A stretch of 5,545 nt of DNA from Flavobacteriales bacterium CG18_big_fil_WC_8_21_14_2_50_32_9 (GTDB lineage: Bacteria; Bacteroidota; Bacteroidia; Flavobacteriales_E; Vicingaceae), in contig PCUH01000028.1 in assembly GCA_002770955.1 (NCBI GenBank), forward strand, positions 1 through 5,545. The letters are read 5' to 3'. The notes below the pieces were generated by a model. That model made no database searches, was not told where the DNA came from, and saw only the letters and a list, made by a program, of their open reading frames with translations. The position numbers and the translations under genes are program-made. This document shows, piece by piece, positions 1-5,530 of the stretch. Position 1 is the first letter of the stretch. Each line of letters opens with the position of its first letter.

Positions 1-1903
1 TTTTAGAAATGGAACCAGCAACTTTTCCGCCATTTTGTTCTATGGTATTTTTTAGCTCATCACGAGAAAACAAACTAAATACTCCCGAAACTACAAAGGT
101 TAATCCCTCTAATTTGGTAGAAGTTGCTAAAAGTTGCTCCTCTGACAATGAAAAGTTTAATCCTTTCTGCTGAAGTCTATCCACCAATTCTTTGTTGGTA
201 GGAGTTGCAAAAAATTGAACAATACTTTCCGCAATTTTATCGCCTATTTCATCAGCCACAATTAATTCCTCTATTGTAGCATGGGCAATGTTTTCAATGT
301 TTTTAAAATGCTTAGCTAATTTTTTAGCCACCGTTTCACCAACATAACGAATACCAACAGCAAAAAGTACTCGTTCAAAAGGGACTTGTTTACTTTCTAC
401 TAATCCATCTAAAATATTTTGCACTTTCTTTTCCTTAAATCCTTCTAAAGCAACTAATTGTTCAAAAGTAAGTTCATATAAATCAGCACTATTTTTAATT
501 AAGTTTTTATCTACCAAAAGGTCTATGGTTTCTTCACCTAAACCATCAATGTTCATGGCTTTTCGGCTGATAAAATGTGAAATTTTTCCTTTAATTTGTG
601 GTGGGCATCCCCATTCATTTGGACAAAAATGTTTCGCATCTCCTTCGGTTCTTATAAGTGCTGTATTGCATTCTGGGCAATGAGTAATGTAGGTAACTGG
701 TTCAGAAAAAATATCTCGTTGAGTAGCTTCAATACCTACAATTTTCGGAATAATCTCTCCACCTTTTTCAACAAAAACAGTATCGTTTATTCTAATGTCT
801 AGTTTTTCAATTTGGTCGGCATTATGCAACGAAGCTCTTTTTACTGTAGTTCCTGCAAGCTGCACAGGCTGTAAATTAGCAACAGGCGTAATTGCTCCCG
901 TTCTTCCAACTTGATACGTAATCTCAAGCAATTTGGTCTTTACTCGTTCTGCTTTGAATTTATATGCAATTGCCCATTTTGGCGATTTGGCTGTCATGCC
1001 CAGTTCTTGCTGTTTGTCGTAGTTGTTTACTTTAATAACTACGCCATCTATATCAAAATCTAACTCATGTCGGGCTTTATCCCAATAGTTGATAAACTCA
1101 AAAATGTCATCAACAGAATTGCATTTAGCGATAAATTTTTTCTCTGATAAAGGCACTTTAAAACCCCATTCTTTTGCTTTTTCTATGGCTTCAAAATGTG
1201 TAACAAAAGGTAAATTTTCTCCCATTACAAAATACAAATAAGAGTCTAATTTACGTTGAGCAACAACAGCAGAATCTTGCATTTTTAATGTTCCTGAAGC
1301 TGTATTTCTGGCATTAGCATAAAGTTGTTCGCCAATTTCTTCCTTTTCTTTATTGAGTTGCTCAAATACTTTGTGTGGCATAAAAACTTCACCTCTAATT
1401 TCAAATTCATCAGGAAAATCGCCTTTTAATTGTAACGGAATAGAACGGATAGTTTTAACATTTTCTGTAATATCATCTCCTTGCACACCATCTCCACGAG
1501 TTATTGCTCTATCTAATTTTCCATTTTTATAAGTAATTCCAATCGCTACCCCATCATATTTCAATTCGCACACATATTCAATATCACCATCCACCAATTT
1601 TTTGATACGATTTTCAAAATCAGCAATTTCTTCTTTACTATAACTATTGCTCAGAGAGAGCATGGGGTATTTGTGTTTAACGGTATCAAAATTTTTGGTA
1701 ATAGCTCCTCCAACACGCTTGGTAGGAGAATGTTCATCTGCAAATTGAGGAAATTCACTTTCTAGTTGTTGCAACTCTTCCAATAGCATATCAAAATCAT
1801 AATCACTAATGGTAGGGTTAGAAAGTGCATAATAATTATAGTTGTGCTGATTAATTACCGCAATAAGTTGTTTTATTCTTTCTTGAGCTTGTTCCGAGGT
1901 CAT
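1..1903 (-). CDS. ligA: NAD-dependent DNA ligase LigA (3' end beyond the window)
   Basis: LigA seals nicks in duplex DNA during replication and repair, using NAD+ to form a ligase-AMP intermediate. I translated 634 codons from the ATG at 1903; the frame is open to the window edge. Domain Ia (about 1-70) has the NMN-binding pattern Y24-Y25...D34...F37-D38. The adenylation domain has KYDG with the AMP-accepting K115, then TRGDG (R136), RGEV (E172), VVIK (K291) and AYKF (K315), each within one residue of the E. coli position. An OB fold follows, then a four-cysteine zinc finger (C409, C412, C427, C433), helix-hairpin-helix repeats (about 440-585) and a BRCT domain starting near K597. Family members are about 670 residues, so roughly 35-40 residues, the rest of BRCT, are missing because of the window edge only. 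An in-frame TAA lies two codons upstream of the ATG, so the start cannot be further upstream. No clear promoter was found. Confidence 0.97.
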   Translation of the reverse strand, partial: MTSEQAQERIKQLIAVINQHNYNYYALSNPTISDYDFDMLLEELQQLESEFPQFADEHSPTKRVGGAITKNFDTVKHKYPMLSLSNSYSKEEIADFENRIKKLVDGDIEYVCELKYDGVAIGITYKNGKLDRAITRGDGVQGDDITENVKTIRSIPLQLKGDFPDEFEIRGEVFMPHKVFEQLNKEKEEIGEQLYANARNTASGTLKMQDSAVVAQRKLDSYLYFVMGENLPFVTHFEAIEKAKEWGFKVPLSEKKFIAKCNSVDDIFEFINYWDKARHELDFDIDGVVIKVNNYDKQQELGMTAKSPKWAIAYKFKAERVKTKLLEITYQVGRTGAITPVANLQPVQLAGTTVKRASLHNADQIEKLDIRINDTVFVEKGGEIIPKIVGIEATQRDIFSEPVTYITHCPECNTALIRTEGDAKHFCPNEWGCPPQIKGKISHFISRKAMNIDGLGEETIDLLVDKNLIKNSADLYELTFEQLVALEGFKEKKVQNILDGLVESKQVPFERVLFAVGIRYVGETVAKKLAKHFKNIENIAHATIEELIVADEIGDKIAESIVQFFATPTNKELVDRLQQKGLNFSLSEEQLLATSTKLEGLTFVVSGVFSLFSRDELKNTIEQNGGKVAGSISK

Positions 1904-1908
1904 TTTTA

Positions 1909-1943
1909 ATTAGAGATTAAAAATTAGAGATTAGAGATTCATC
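1909..1943. repeat. Heptamer tandem array upstream of ligA
   Basis: Five 7-bp units sit in exact phase on the plus strand: ATTAGAG, ATTAAAA, ATTAGAG, ATTAGAG, ATTCATC. On the ligA sense strand the unit reads CTAATCT, close to the CTAATGC/CTAATTC heptamers next to gltX. The array starts 5 bp before the ligA start codon, so it would form most of that gene's leader, and one unit supplies the in-frame TAA upstream of the ATG. A 7-bp unit is not a codon multiple, consistent with non-coding DNA. Confidence 0.75.
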
Positions 1944-1951
1944 ACTAACAC

Positions 1952-1991
1952 CTAATTTGCACACCTCCAAATTTCCACATTTCCACATTGA
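1952..1991. repeat. Degenerate octamer tandem array
   Basis: Five 8-bp units follow in phase: CTAATTTG, CACACCTC, CAAATTTC, CACATTTC, CACATTGA. The middle units differ from one another by one or two bases; the outer ones are more diverged. The array ends 5 bp before the TAATTTTG promoter element of the TPR gene, so it fills the spacer and any -33 element of that promoter. Confidence 0.6.
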
Positions 1992-1996
1992 TTTGG

Positions 1997-2004
1997 TAAT
2001 TTTG
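1997..2004 (+). promoter_or_regulatory. Candidate -7 element for the TPR gene
   Basis: TAATTTTG matches the Bacteroidota -7 consensus TAnnTTTG exactly and lies 19 bp before the start codon at 2024. It is the same octamer as the one upstream of gltX. No good TTTG -33 element is present; the nearest is TTTC at 1972-1975, 21 bp upstream. Chance matches are common in AT-rich DNA, so position and full consensus match are the main support. Confidence 0.5.
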
Positions 2005-2023
2005 TCAAACAATTTTTCAGCAA

Positions 2024-2677
2024 ATGGATAAACTTCAACAAGGCAAAGATTTTTTTGAACAAGCAGCGTACGATAAAACAATTTTAGTTTTATCTCAATT
2101 CTTAGAAGAAAACATCAATCATGCTGATGCCTTGTATTACCGAGCAATTAGTTACCGAAAAGTAGGTGATTTCAAAAGTTCTATTGTTGATTTTACTGCA
2201 ATGCTCAAAAAATTGCCTGAAGAACCTTCCATATATAGCGAACGAGGCGTTTCCTATTTCCACAACAAACAAATCGACTTAGCCTTAAAAGATATGGATA
2301 GAGCAGTTGAGTTTGAGCCTAGCAACCCTTATCGCTATTCGAGTAGAGCCTTTATTTTAGCCTATAAAGATGTTGATGCTGCAATTCTAGATTACAAAAA
2401 AGCCATCGAATTAGACCCGAAAGATGATATTGCCTATAATAATTTAGGTTTGTTGGAAGAAAATGCAGGAAGATTTAAGGATGCTCAAGAAAGTTATAAA
2501 AAATCGAATGAACTCATTGGTTACGAACCAGAAAAGAGACAGCAACAAGAAGAACCCATTGTAGAAAAAGAAGCAACTAAAACCATAGGAAATGTGCTTA
2601 AAAGTTTATTTACTTCTGCAGCAGCCCGAAAAGATTTATGGCAGTTTGTGAAAAATATTTTTGGGAAGAGGGATTAA
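2024..2677 (+). CDS. Tetratricopeptide-repeat (TPR) protein
   Basis: This 217-residue protein is built almost entirely of TPR helical hairpins, which act as protein-binding scaffolds. I see a degenerate first repeat (about 1-34), then repeats at about 35-68, 69-102, 103-135 and 136-169, with typical signatures such as ALYYRAISYRKVGDF and AYNNLGLLEENAGRFKDA. The repeat at 103-135 is one residue short in the turn between its helices (AYKDVDAA). After it come a Q/E-rich charged linker (about 170-186) and a basic, amphipathic tail (about 187-217) containing LWQFVKNIFG. There is no signal peptide or membrane segment, so a cytoplasmic location is likely. The ATG is preceded by no recognisable Shine-Dalgarno site, as is usual in this phylum. 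The partner and role cannot be read from the sequence; ligA diverges from it and higA converges on it, giving no functional clue. Confidence 0.9.
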   Translation: MDKLQQGKDFFEQAAYDKTILVLSQFLEENINHADALYYRAISYRKVGDFKSSIVDFTAMLKKLPEEPSIYSERGVSYFHNKQIDLALKDMDRAVEFEPSNPYRYSSRAFILAYKDVDAAILDYKKAIELDPKDDIAYNNLGLLEENAGRFKDAQESYKKSNELIGYEPEKRQQQEEPIVEKEATKTIGNVLKSLFTSAAARKDLWQFVKNIFGKRD

Positions 2678-2707
2678 CTTGGTTATAGTAAAACTAGTTG
2701 CATTGTT

Positions 2708-3007
2708 CTATGCAGCATTTCCTTCCATTGGTTTGATGTTTTTCAATTCGTTTTCTTTTTGAAGCTTTTCTTCTTCAAGGTCGTAATCATCTTGCAATCC
2801 AAGCCAAAATTTTGCACTTACTCCAAAAAATTTTGCAAAACGTAAAGCAGTATCAGCAGTAATTCTTCTATTCCCTTTAATAATTTCACTAATTCTTGTT
2901 TGTGGCAAAAAAGTATCTTTTGCTAATCTATATGCTGAAATACCAAGTGGGTCTAGAAATTCTTCTTTTAAAATTTCTCCTGGGTGTATATTTTTCAATG
3001 TTTCCAT
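2708..3007 (-). CDS. higA: HigA-family antitoxin, XRE-type helix-turn-helix
   Basis: This 99-residue protein is the antitoxin of a HigBA pair: it should bind and neutralise HigB and repress their shared promoter. The family signature HPGEILKEEFLDPLGIS is at residues 8-24, the helix-turn-helix at about 23-47 (SAYRLAKD...PQTRISEIIKG), followed by ITADTALRFAKFFG and FWLGLQDDYDL at 68-77, then a charged tail. It begins 10 bp after the higB stop, in the toxin-first order typical of higBA. I chose the ATG at 3007: it is preceded by an A-rich leader (AAAAAATAACT) and gives the family's N-terminus. A longer frame from 3070 would add 21 hydrophobic/basic residues encoded inside the end of higB and is unlikely. 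The stop codon lies 30 bp from that of the convergent TPR gene. The homologous name VapI has been used for some relatives, but the neighbouring toxin is HigB-like. Confidence 0.92.
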   Translation of the reverse strand: METLKNIHPGEILKEEFLDPLGISAYRLAKDTFLPQTRISEIIKGNRRITADTALRFAKFFGVSAKFWLGLQDDYDLEEEKLQKENELKNIKPMEGNAA

Positions 3008-3017
3008 AGTTATTTTT

Positions 3018-3299
3018 TTAGTGATAATCAACAATTTTAATTTTATAAGCGTGGTTATGATTCCAAACAAAAATAATTCGCCATTGATTATTGATTCTTA
3101 TACTATAATATTCAGATAAATTACCTTTTAACTTCTCTAATCTATTTGCAGGAGGAACTCTAAGGTCATTTATTTCCTGTGCATTATTAATCATTCTTAG
3201 TTTTCTTCTGGCAATGTTTTGAATCTCGTTTGGTAATTTTTTGGATTGAAATCCATTCCATATTTTTTCAGTTTCTTTATCTCCAAACGATTTAATCAT
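3018..3299 (-). CDS. higB: HigB-family toxin (RelE-like mRNA interferase)
   Basis: HigB toxins are small RelE-fold ribonucleases that cut mRNA on the ribosome and arrest growth until neutralised by HigA. The 93-residue product begins MIKSFGDKETEKIW, closely like the MIKSF start of Proteus vulgaris HigB (92 residues), and keeps the family pattern LKG...YYSIRINNQWRI...DYH at the C-terminus. Residues matching catalytic positions are K58, R74, D91, Y92 and H93. The position of P. vulgaris H54 is E55 here. A start at 3326 would add MTLVIYSVS, but that ATG lies inside the predicted -7 element, so transcripts should not include it; 3299 is preferred. The ATG has no obvious ribosome binding site and sits directly after a direct repeat that may be the operator. 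Base composition resembles its neighbours, so recent transfer is not evident. Confidence 0.92.
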   Translation of the reverse strand: MIKSFGDKETEKIWNGFQSKKLPNEIQNIARRKLRMINNAQEINDLRVPPANRLEKLKGNLSEYYSIRINNQWRIIFVWNHNHAYKIKIVDYH

Positions 3300-3322
3300 A
3301 CTAACGCTATAAATTACTAACG
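3299..3322. promoter_or_regulatory. Direct repeat, candidate HigA operator
   Basis: TACTAACG occurs at 3299-3306 and again at 3315-3322, separated by the 8-bp spacer CTATAAAT, so the period is 16 bp. The repeat lies between the predicted -7 element and the higB start codon, around the expected transcription start, where a repressor would block initiation. HigA-type repressors usually bind inverted repeats, so assignment as operator is inferred from position only. Confidence 0.45.
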
Positions 3323-3323
3323 T

Positions 3324-3355
3324 CAAAAGTAAGTAAAATTTGTTTGTTATGCAAA
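3324..3355 (-). promoter_or_regulatory. Candidate higBA promoter
   Basis: On the minus strand a -33 element TTTG (3355-3352) is followed after 20 bp by TACTTTTG (3331-3324), a full match to the Bacteroidota -7 consensus TAnnTTTG at accepted spacing. Transcription would begin near 3315-3320, about 20 bp before the higB ATG at 3299. This is the best complete promoter in the window and lets higBA be transcribed independently of folB. Confidence 0.65.
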
Positions 3356-3385
3356 TTTGAAGGGAGTAATGTTGAAATAAAACTA

Positions 3386-3745
3386 TTATTTCCTTTCCTG
3401 CTCCAATTGTACACTCACGCTATCAATATGTCCGCCAAGAGGAACATTAAGTTTAGAAACTTTTATTTTTATTTTATCTATGGTAGGAAATTCAGCAAAA
3501 AGTGCATTGATACAACGCTGAGAAACATGCTCTAAAATTTTAGACGGAATGGCCATTTGTTGTTTGATAACCTGAAAAACTGCCTGATAATTTACTGTGT
3601 CGTAGATGTTGTCGGTTTGCGAAGGAGTAGTTAAATCTACATCTAACTCTACATTCACTAGAAAGTTGGTGCCAATAGCCGTTTCTTCTTTAAAACAACC
3701 ATGATACGCATAAATTTTTATTCCTTCAACAAGTATTTTTCCCAT
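3386..3745 (-). CDS. folB: Dihydroneopterin aldolase FolB
   Basis: FolB converts 7,8-dihydroneopterin to 6-hydroxymethyl-7,8-dihydropterin and glycolaldehyde in cytoplasmic folate synthesis. The 119-residue product matches the family's usual length of about 120 and is a single tunnel-fold domain. By alignment with Staphylococcus aureus DHNA I place E21 (YHGCFKEE, matching E22), Y53 (TVNY, matching Y54), E72 (LEH, matching E74, pterin anchoring) and K98 (VSKLNVP, matching catalytic K100), so the enzyme looks intact. The start at 3745 follows an A-rich leader and begins directly with the first strand, MGKILVEGIKIYAYHG. It lies 193 bp downstream of gltX on the same strand; co-transcription is possible but the gap is long. 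A weak promoter-like TTG/19 bp/TAACTTTA occurs about 60-90 bp upstream, lacking the final G. Other folate genes are not in the window. Confidence 0.95.
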   Translation of the reverse strand: MGKILVEGIKIYAYHGCFKEETAIGTNFLVNVELDVDLTTPSQTDNIYDTVNYQAVFQVIKQQMAIPSKILEHVSQRCINALFAEFPTIDKIKIKVSKLNVPLGGHIDSVSVQLEQERK

Positions 3746-3761
3746 AGTTTTTTTAGTTAAA

Positions 3762-3803
3762 AGTACTTAGGAGTACTTACAAGTGCCTTGAGTATTTAGG
3801 AGT
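3762..3803. repeat. Degenerate decamer tandem array upstream of folB
   Basis: Units read AGTACTTAGG (3762-3771), AGTACTTACA (3772-3781), AGTGCCTTG (3782-3790, one base short) and AGTATTTAGG (3791-3800), then AGT begins a diverged fifth. AGTACT is itself palindromic. The array lies 16 bp upstream of the folB start codon and would be in its leader if transcription starts upstream of it. Confidence 0.65.
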
Positions 3804-3832
3804 TTAAAGTTAAATAAACATTACATTCACAC

Positions 3833-3867
3833 AATTTCTAATTTCCAATAACCTCAAACCTCTATTA
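3833..3867. repeat. Degenerate heptamer array in the folB-gltX gap
   Basis: Units in phase are AATTTCT, AATTTCC, AATAACC, TCAAACC and TCTATTA. The first two differ by one base and the later ones decay. It is the weakest of the arrays and could be chance in AT-rich DNA, but its period equals that of the neighbouring 3904-3945 array. Confidence 0.35.
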
Positions 3868-3873
3868 TTTTCC

Positions 3874-3902
3874 CGAAGATATCACTGATTATCGCAGAAT
3901 TA
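3874..3902. repeat. Degenerate decamer array in the folB-gltX gap
   Basis: Units are CGAAGATAT (9 bp), CACTGATTAT and CGCAGAATTA. The minus strand reads TCTGCGATAA then TCAGTGATA then TCTTCGGGAA. From memory this resembles an interspersed CGCAGATTAT-type intergenic repeat of Bacteroidota genomes; I could not check that. No stem longer than about 4 bp forms, so it is not a convincing terminator for gltX. Confidence 0.4.
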
Positions 3903-3903
3903 A

Positions 3904-3945
3904 CTAATTCCTAACGCCTAATGCCTAATGCCTTTCTTCTAATTC
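3904..3945. repeat. Heptamer tandem array running into the gltX stop codon
   Basis: Six 7-bp units in exact phase: CTAATTC, CTAACGC, CTAATGC, CTAATGC, CTTTCTT, CTAATTC. Five of six begin CTAA. The last unit, 3939-3945, overlaps the end of gltX: its CTA is the reverse complement of the TAG stop. The array therefore forms the whole immediate 3' flank of gltX. It shares its core with the heptamers upstream of ligA. Confidence 0.75.
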
Positions 3946-5471
3946 ACAATCTTCTCCATTCCCACATCCATCCTTCTCAAGGTTTCATCTTTGCCCAACA
4001 ACGCACAAATTTCAAACATAGATGGTCCCATGCCCATTCCAGTTATCAATACTCTAAAGTTGGGCAATACCGCTCCAAAACCCAATCCTTTTTCTTCTAT
4101 AAAACTTTTAAAAGCTACTTCAATATTGGCAGCATTAAAATCAATAATGTTAACTAAAACAGCTCTTAATTCTTTAATGATTTCGGGTGTTTCAGGCTTC
4201 CATTTTTTACTTACGGTTTGTTCATCATACTTACTTGGAGCGACAAACAAATAGTCTTCAGTCAATAAATCATTGATAAAAACGGCTCTTTCTTTCATTA
4301 ATCCGCAATATTGCGTTAGAAAACTATCGCTTGGCATGGCAAAACCTTTTTCTGCTACCAATGGTTTAACATAAGCTGCTAACTCTTCATTCGATTTACT
4401 TCTTAGGTATTGAGCATTGAACCAACGGGTTTTTTCAGGGTCGAATTTTGAACCCGATTTACCTACTTTTTCTAATGAGAAAGTTTGAATTAACTCTTCC
4501 ATAGAAAAAATTTCTTGTGTAGTCCCAGGATTCCAGCCTAATAATGCCAACATATTAATAAAAGCATCCGAAAAATAACCACTTTCTCGGTAGCCTGATG
4601 AAATTTCTCCCTCAGGAGATGTCCATTGAATGGGGAAAACAGGGAATCCTAATCTATCACCATCTCGTTTGCTTAATTTACCGTTACCATCAGGTTTTAA
4701 AATTAATGGTAAATGAGCAAATTGCGGCATTACATCTTCCCAACCTAAATATTGGTATAACAATACGTGCAACGGCCCTGAAGGTAACCATTCTTCTCCT
4801 CTAATAACATGCGTAATTTTCATTAAATAATCATCTACAATGTTTGCCATGTGGTAGGTTGGCATTCCATCAGATTTGTACAACACTTTATCATCTAAAT
4901 TGGTGGTTTGAACCACAACCCAACCTCGAATTAAATCTTTAAATTTTACTTCTTCGTTTCTTGGGATTTTAATTCTAACCACATAAGGCTCGTTGTTGTC
5001 CAATCTTTTTTGAACTTCCTCCGCAGAAAGAGAAAGTGAATTTTTCATTGAATTACGAGTGTTGATGTTGTACTGTGGAGCAGCAACACCAGCTTTTTTT
5101 AGGTTTTCACGCATGGTTTCCAACTCTTCAGGTGTGTCGAAAGCATAATACGCATGACCAGATGCTAATAATTGGTCAACATATTTTTTATAAATTCCTG
5201 CTTCTTTTCTTTCGGACTGACGGTAAGGGCCGTATTCTCCACCTACACCAACACCTTCGTCAATTTTTAAACCGCTCCATTTCAGGGCTTCAATAATGTA
5301 ATCTTCAGCACCTTTTACATAACGAGTTTGATCGGTATCTTCAATACGCAACAAAAAATCACCACCGTGTTTTTTGGCGAATAAATAGTTATACAATGCT
5401 GTTCTAACACCTCCAATGTGTAAAGGTCCTGTCGGACTTGGGGCAAATCTTACTCTCACTTTTCTTTCCAT
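3939..5471 (-). CDS. gltX: Glutamyl-tRNA synthetase GltX
   Basis: GltX attaches glutamate to tRNA(Glu) using ATP, in the cytoplasm. The 510-residue protein is a class I synthetase: the HIGH-type motif is PSPTGPLHIGG (11-21), the KMSKS-type loop is KLSKR (265-269), RIEDTD is at 42-47 and HVIRGEEWLPS at 221-231; the C-terminal half is the helical anticodon-binding region. Between KLSKRDGD and ESGYFSDAFINMLALLGWNPG there is an extra segment (about 274-290) relative to E. coli, which I know from Bacteroidota GltX. I chose the ATG at 5471 (MERKVRVRFAPSP), the usual start in this group. An upstream in-frame ATG at 5495 would add MPLKFLNH, but it lies within the predicted -7 element. Whether the enzyme also charges tRNA(Gln) cannot be decided here. 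No hairpin terminator is visible after the stop codon; a heptamer repeat array begins there. Confidence 0.97.
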   Translation of the reverse strand: MERKVRVRFAPSPTGPLHIGGVRTALYNYLFAKKHGGDFLLRIEDTDQTRYVKGAEDYIIEALKWSGLKIDEGVGVGGEYGPYRQSERKEAGIYKKYVDQLLASGHAYYAFDTPEELETMRENLKKAGVAAPQYNINTRNSMKNSLSLSAEEVQKRLDNNEPYVVRIKIPRNEEVKFKDLIRGWVVVQTTNLDDKVLYKSDGMPTYHMANIVDDYLMKITHVIRGEEWLPSGPLHVLLYQYLGWEDVMPQFAHLPLILKPDGNGKLSKRDGDRLGFPVFPIQWTSPEGEISSGYRESGYFSDAFINMLALLGWNPGTTQEIFSMEELIQTFSLEKVGKSGSKFDPEKTRWFNAQYLRSKSNEELAAYVKPLVAEKGFAMPSDSFLTQYCGLMKERAVFINDLLTEDYLFVAPSKYDEQTVSKKWKPETPEIIKELRAVLVNIIDFNAANIEVAFKSFIEEKGLGFGAVLPNFRVLITGMGMGPSMFEICALLGKDETLRRMDVGMEKIVN

Positions 5472-5492
5472 GTGGTTTAAAAATTTAAGGGG

Positions 5493-5500
5493 CAAAATTA
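5493..5500 (-). promoter_or_regulatory. Candidate -7 element of the gltX promoter
   Basis: The minus strand reads TAATTTTG, a full match to TAnnTTTG, 21 bp before the gltX ATG at 5471. No exact TTTG is found 17-23 bp further upstream; the closest is a TTTTC stretch about 22 bp away. The identical octamer precedes the TPR gene. Confidence 0.55.
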
Positions 5501-5508
5501 ATATTTAT

Positions 5509-5530
5509 AGCGTAAGAAAAGCGTATAAAA
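5509..5530. repeat. Short 11-bp direct repeat upstream of gltX
   Basis: AGCGTAAGAAA (5509-5519) is followed directly by AGCGTATAAAA (5520-5530), sharing AGCGTA and most of the A-rich remainder. It covers the expected -33 region of the gltX promoter. With only two copies it may be chance. Confidence 0.3.

Noticed and set aside
1..115. Truncated ligA as a biological truncation
   Set aside because: The frame is open and BRCT-like to the first base of the window, so the loss of the C-terminus is due to the window edge.
596..802. 68-codon plus-strand open frame
   Set aside because: It lies antisense to the ligA zinc-finger/OB region, whose motifs are intact, and has no recognisable domain.
2678..2714. 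Possible bidirectional terminator between the TPR gene and higA
   Set aside because: Only a 5-bp stem (TGCAT/ATGCA, 2699-2714) spanning the higA stop and the 8-bp palindrome AACTAGTT were found, with no strong GC stem or adjoining T-run.
3008..3070. Longer higA start adding 21 residues
   Set aside because: The extension is encoded within the end of higB, and family members start close to the HPGE motif; ATG at 3007 has an A-rich leader.
3344..3535. 63-codon plus-strand open frame
   Set aside because: Mostly antisense to folB, which has all its active-site residues; no leader or family signal.
3874..3902. Hairpin terminator after gltX
   Set aside because: GATA/TATC pairs for only four bases with mismatches inside; better described as degenerate decamer repeats.
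3746..3938. CRISPR array or small RNA gene in the folB-gltX gap
   Set aside because: Units of 7-10 bp with no spacers do not fit CRISPR, and no stable RNA fold or tRNA-like cloverleaf is visible.
3921..4254. Overlapping plus-strand open frames of 78 and 87 codons
   Set aside because: Both are antisense to the end of gltX, and the first begins within the heptamer repeat array; low-complexity shadow translations.
4598..5296. Plus-strand open frames of 68 and 73 codons
   Set aside because: Antisense to conserved gltX motifs, with no domain or ribosome-binding signal.
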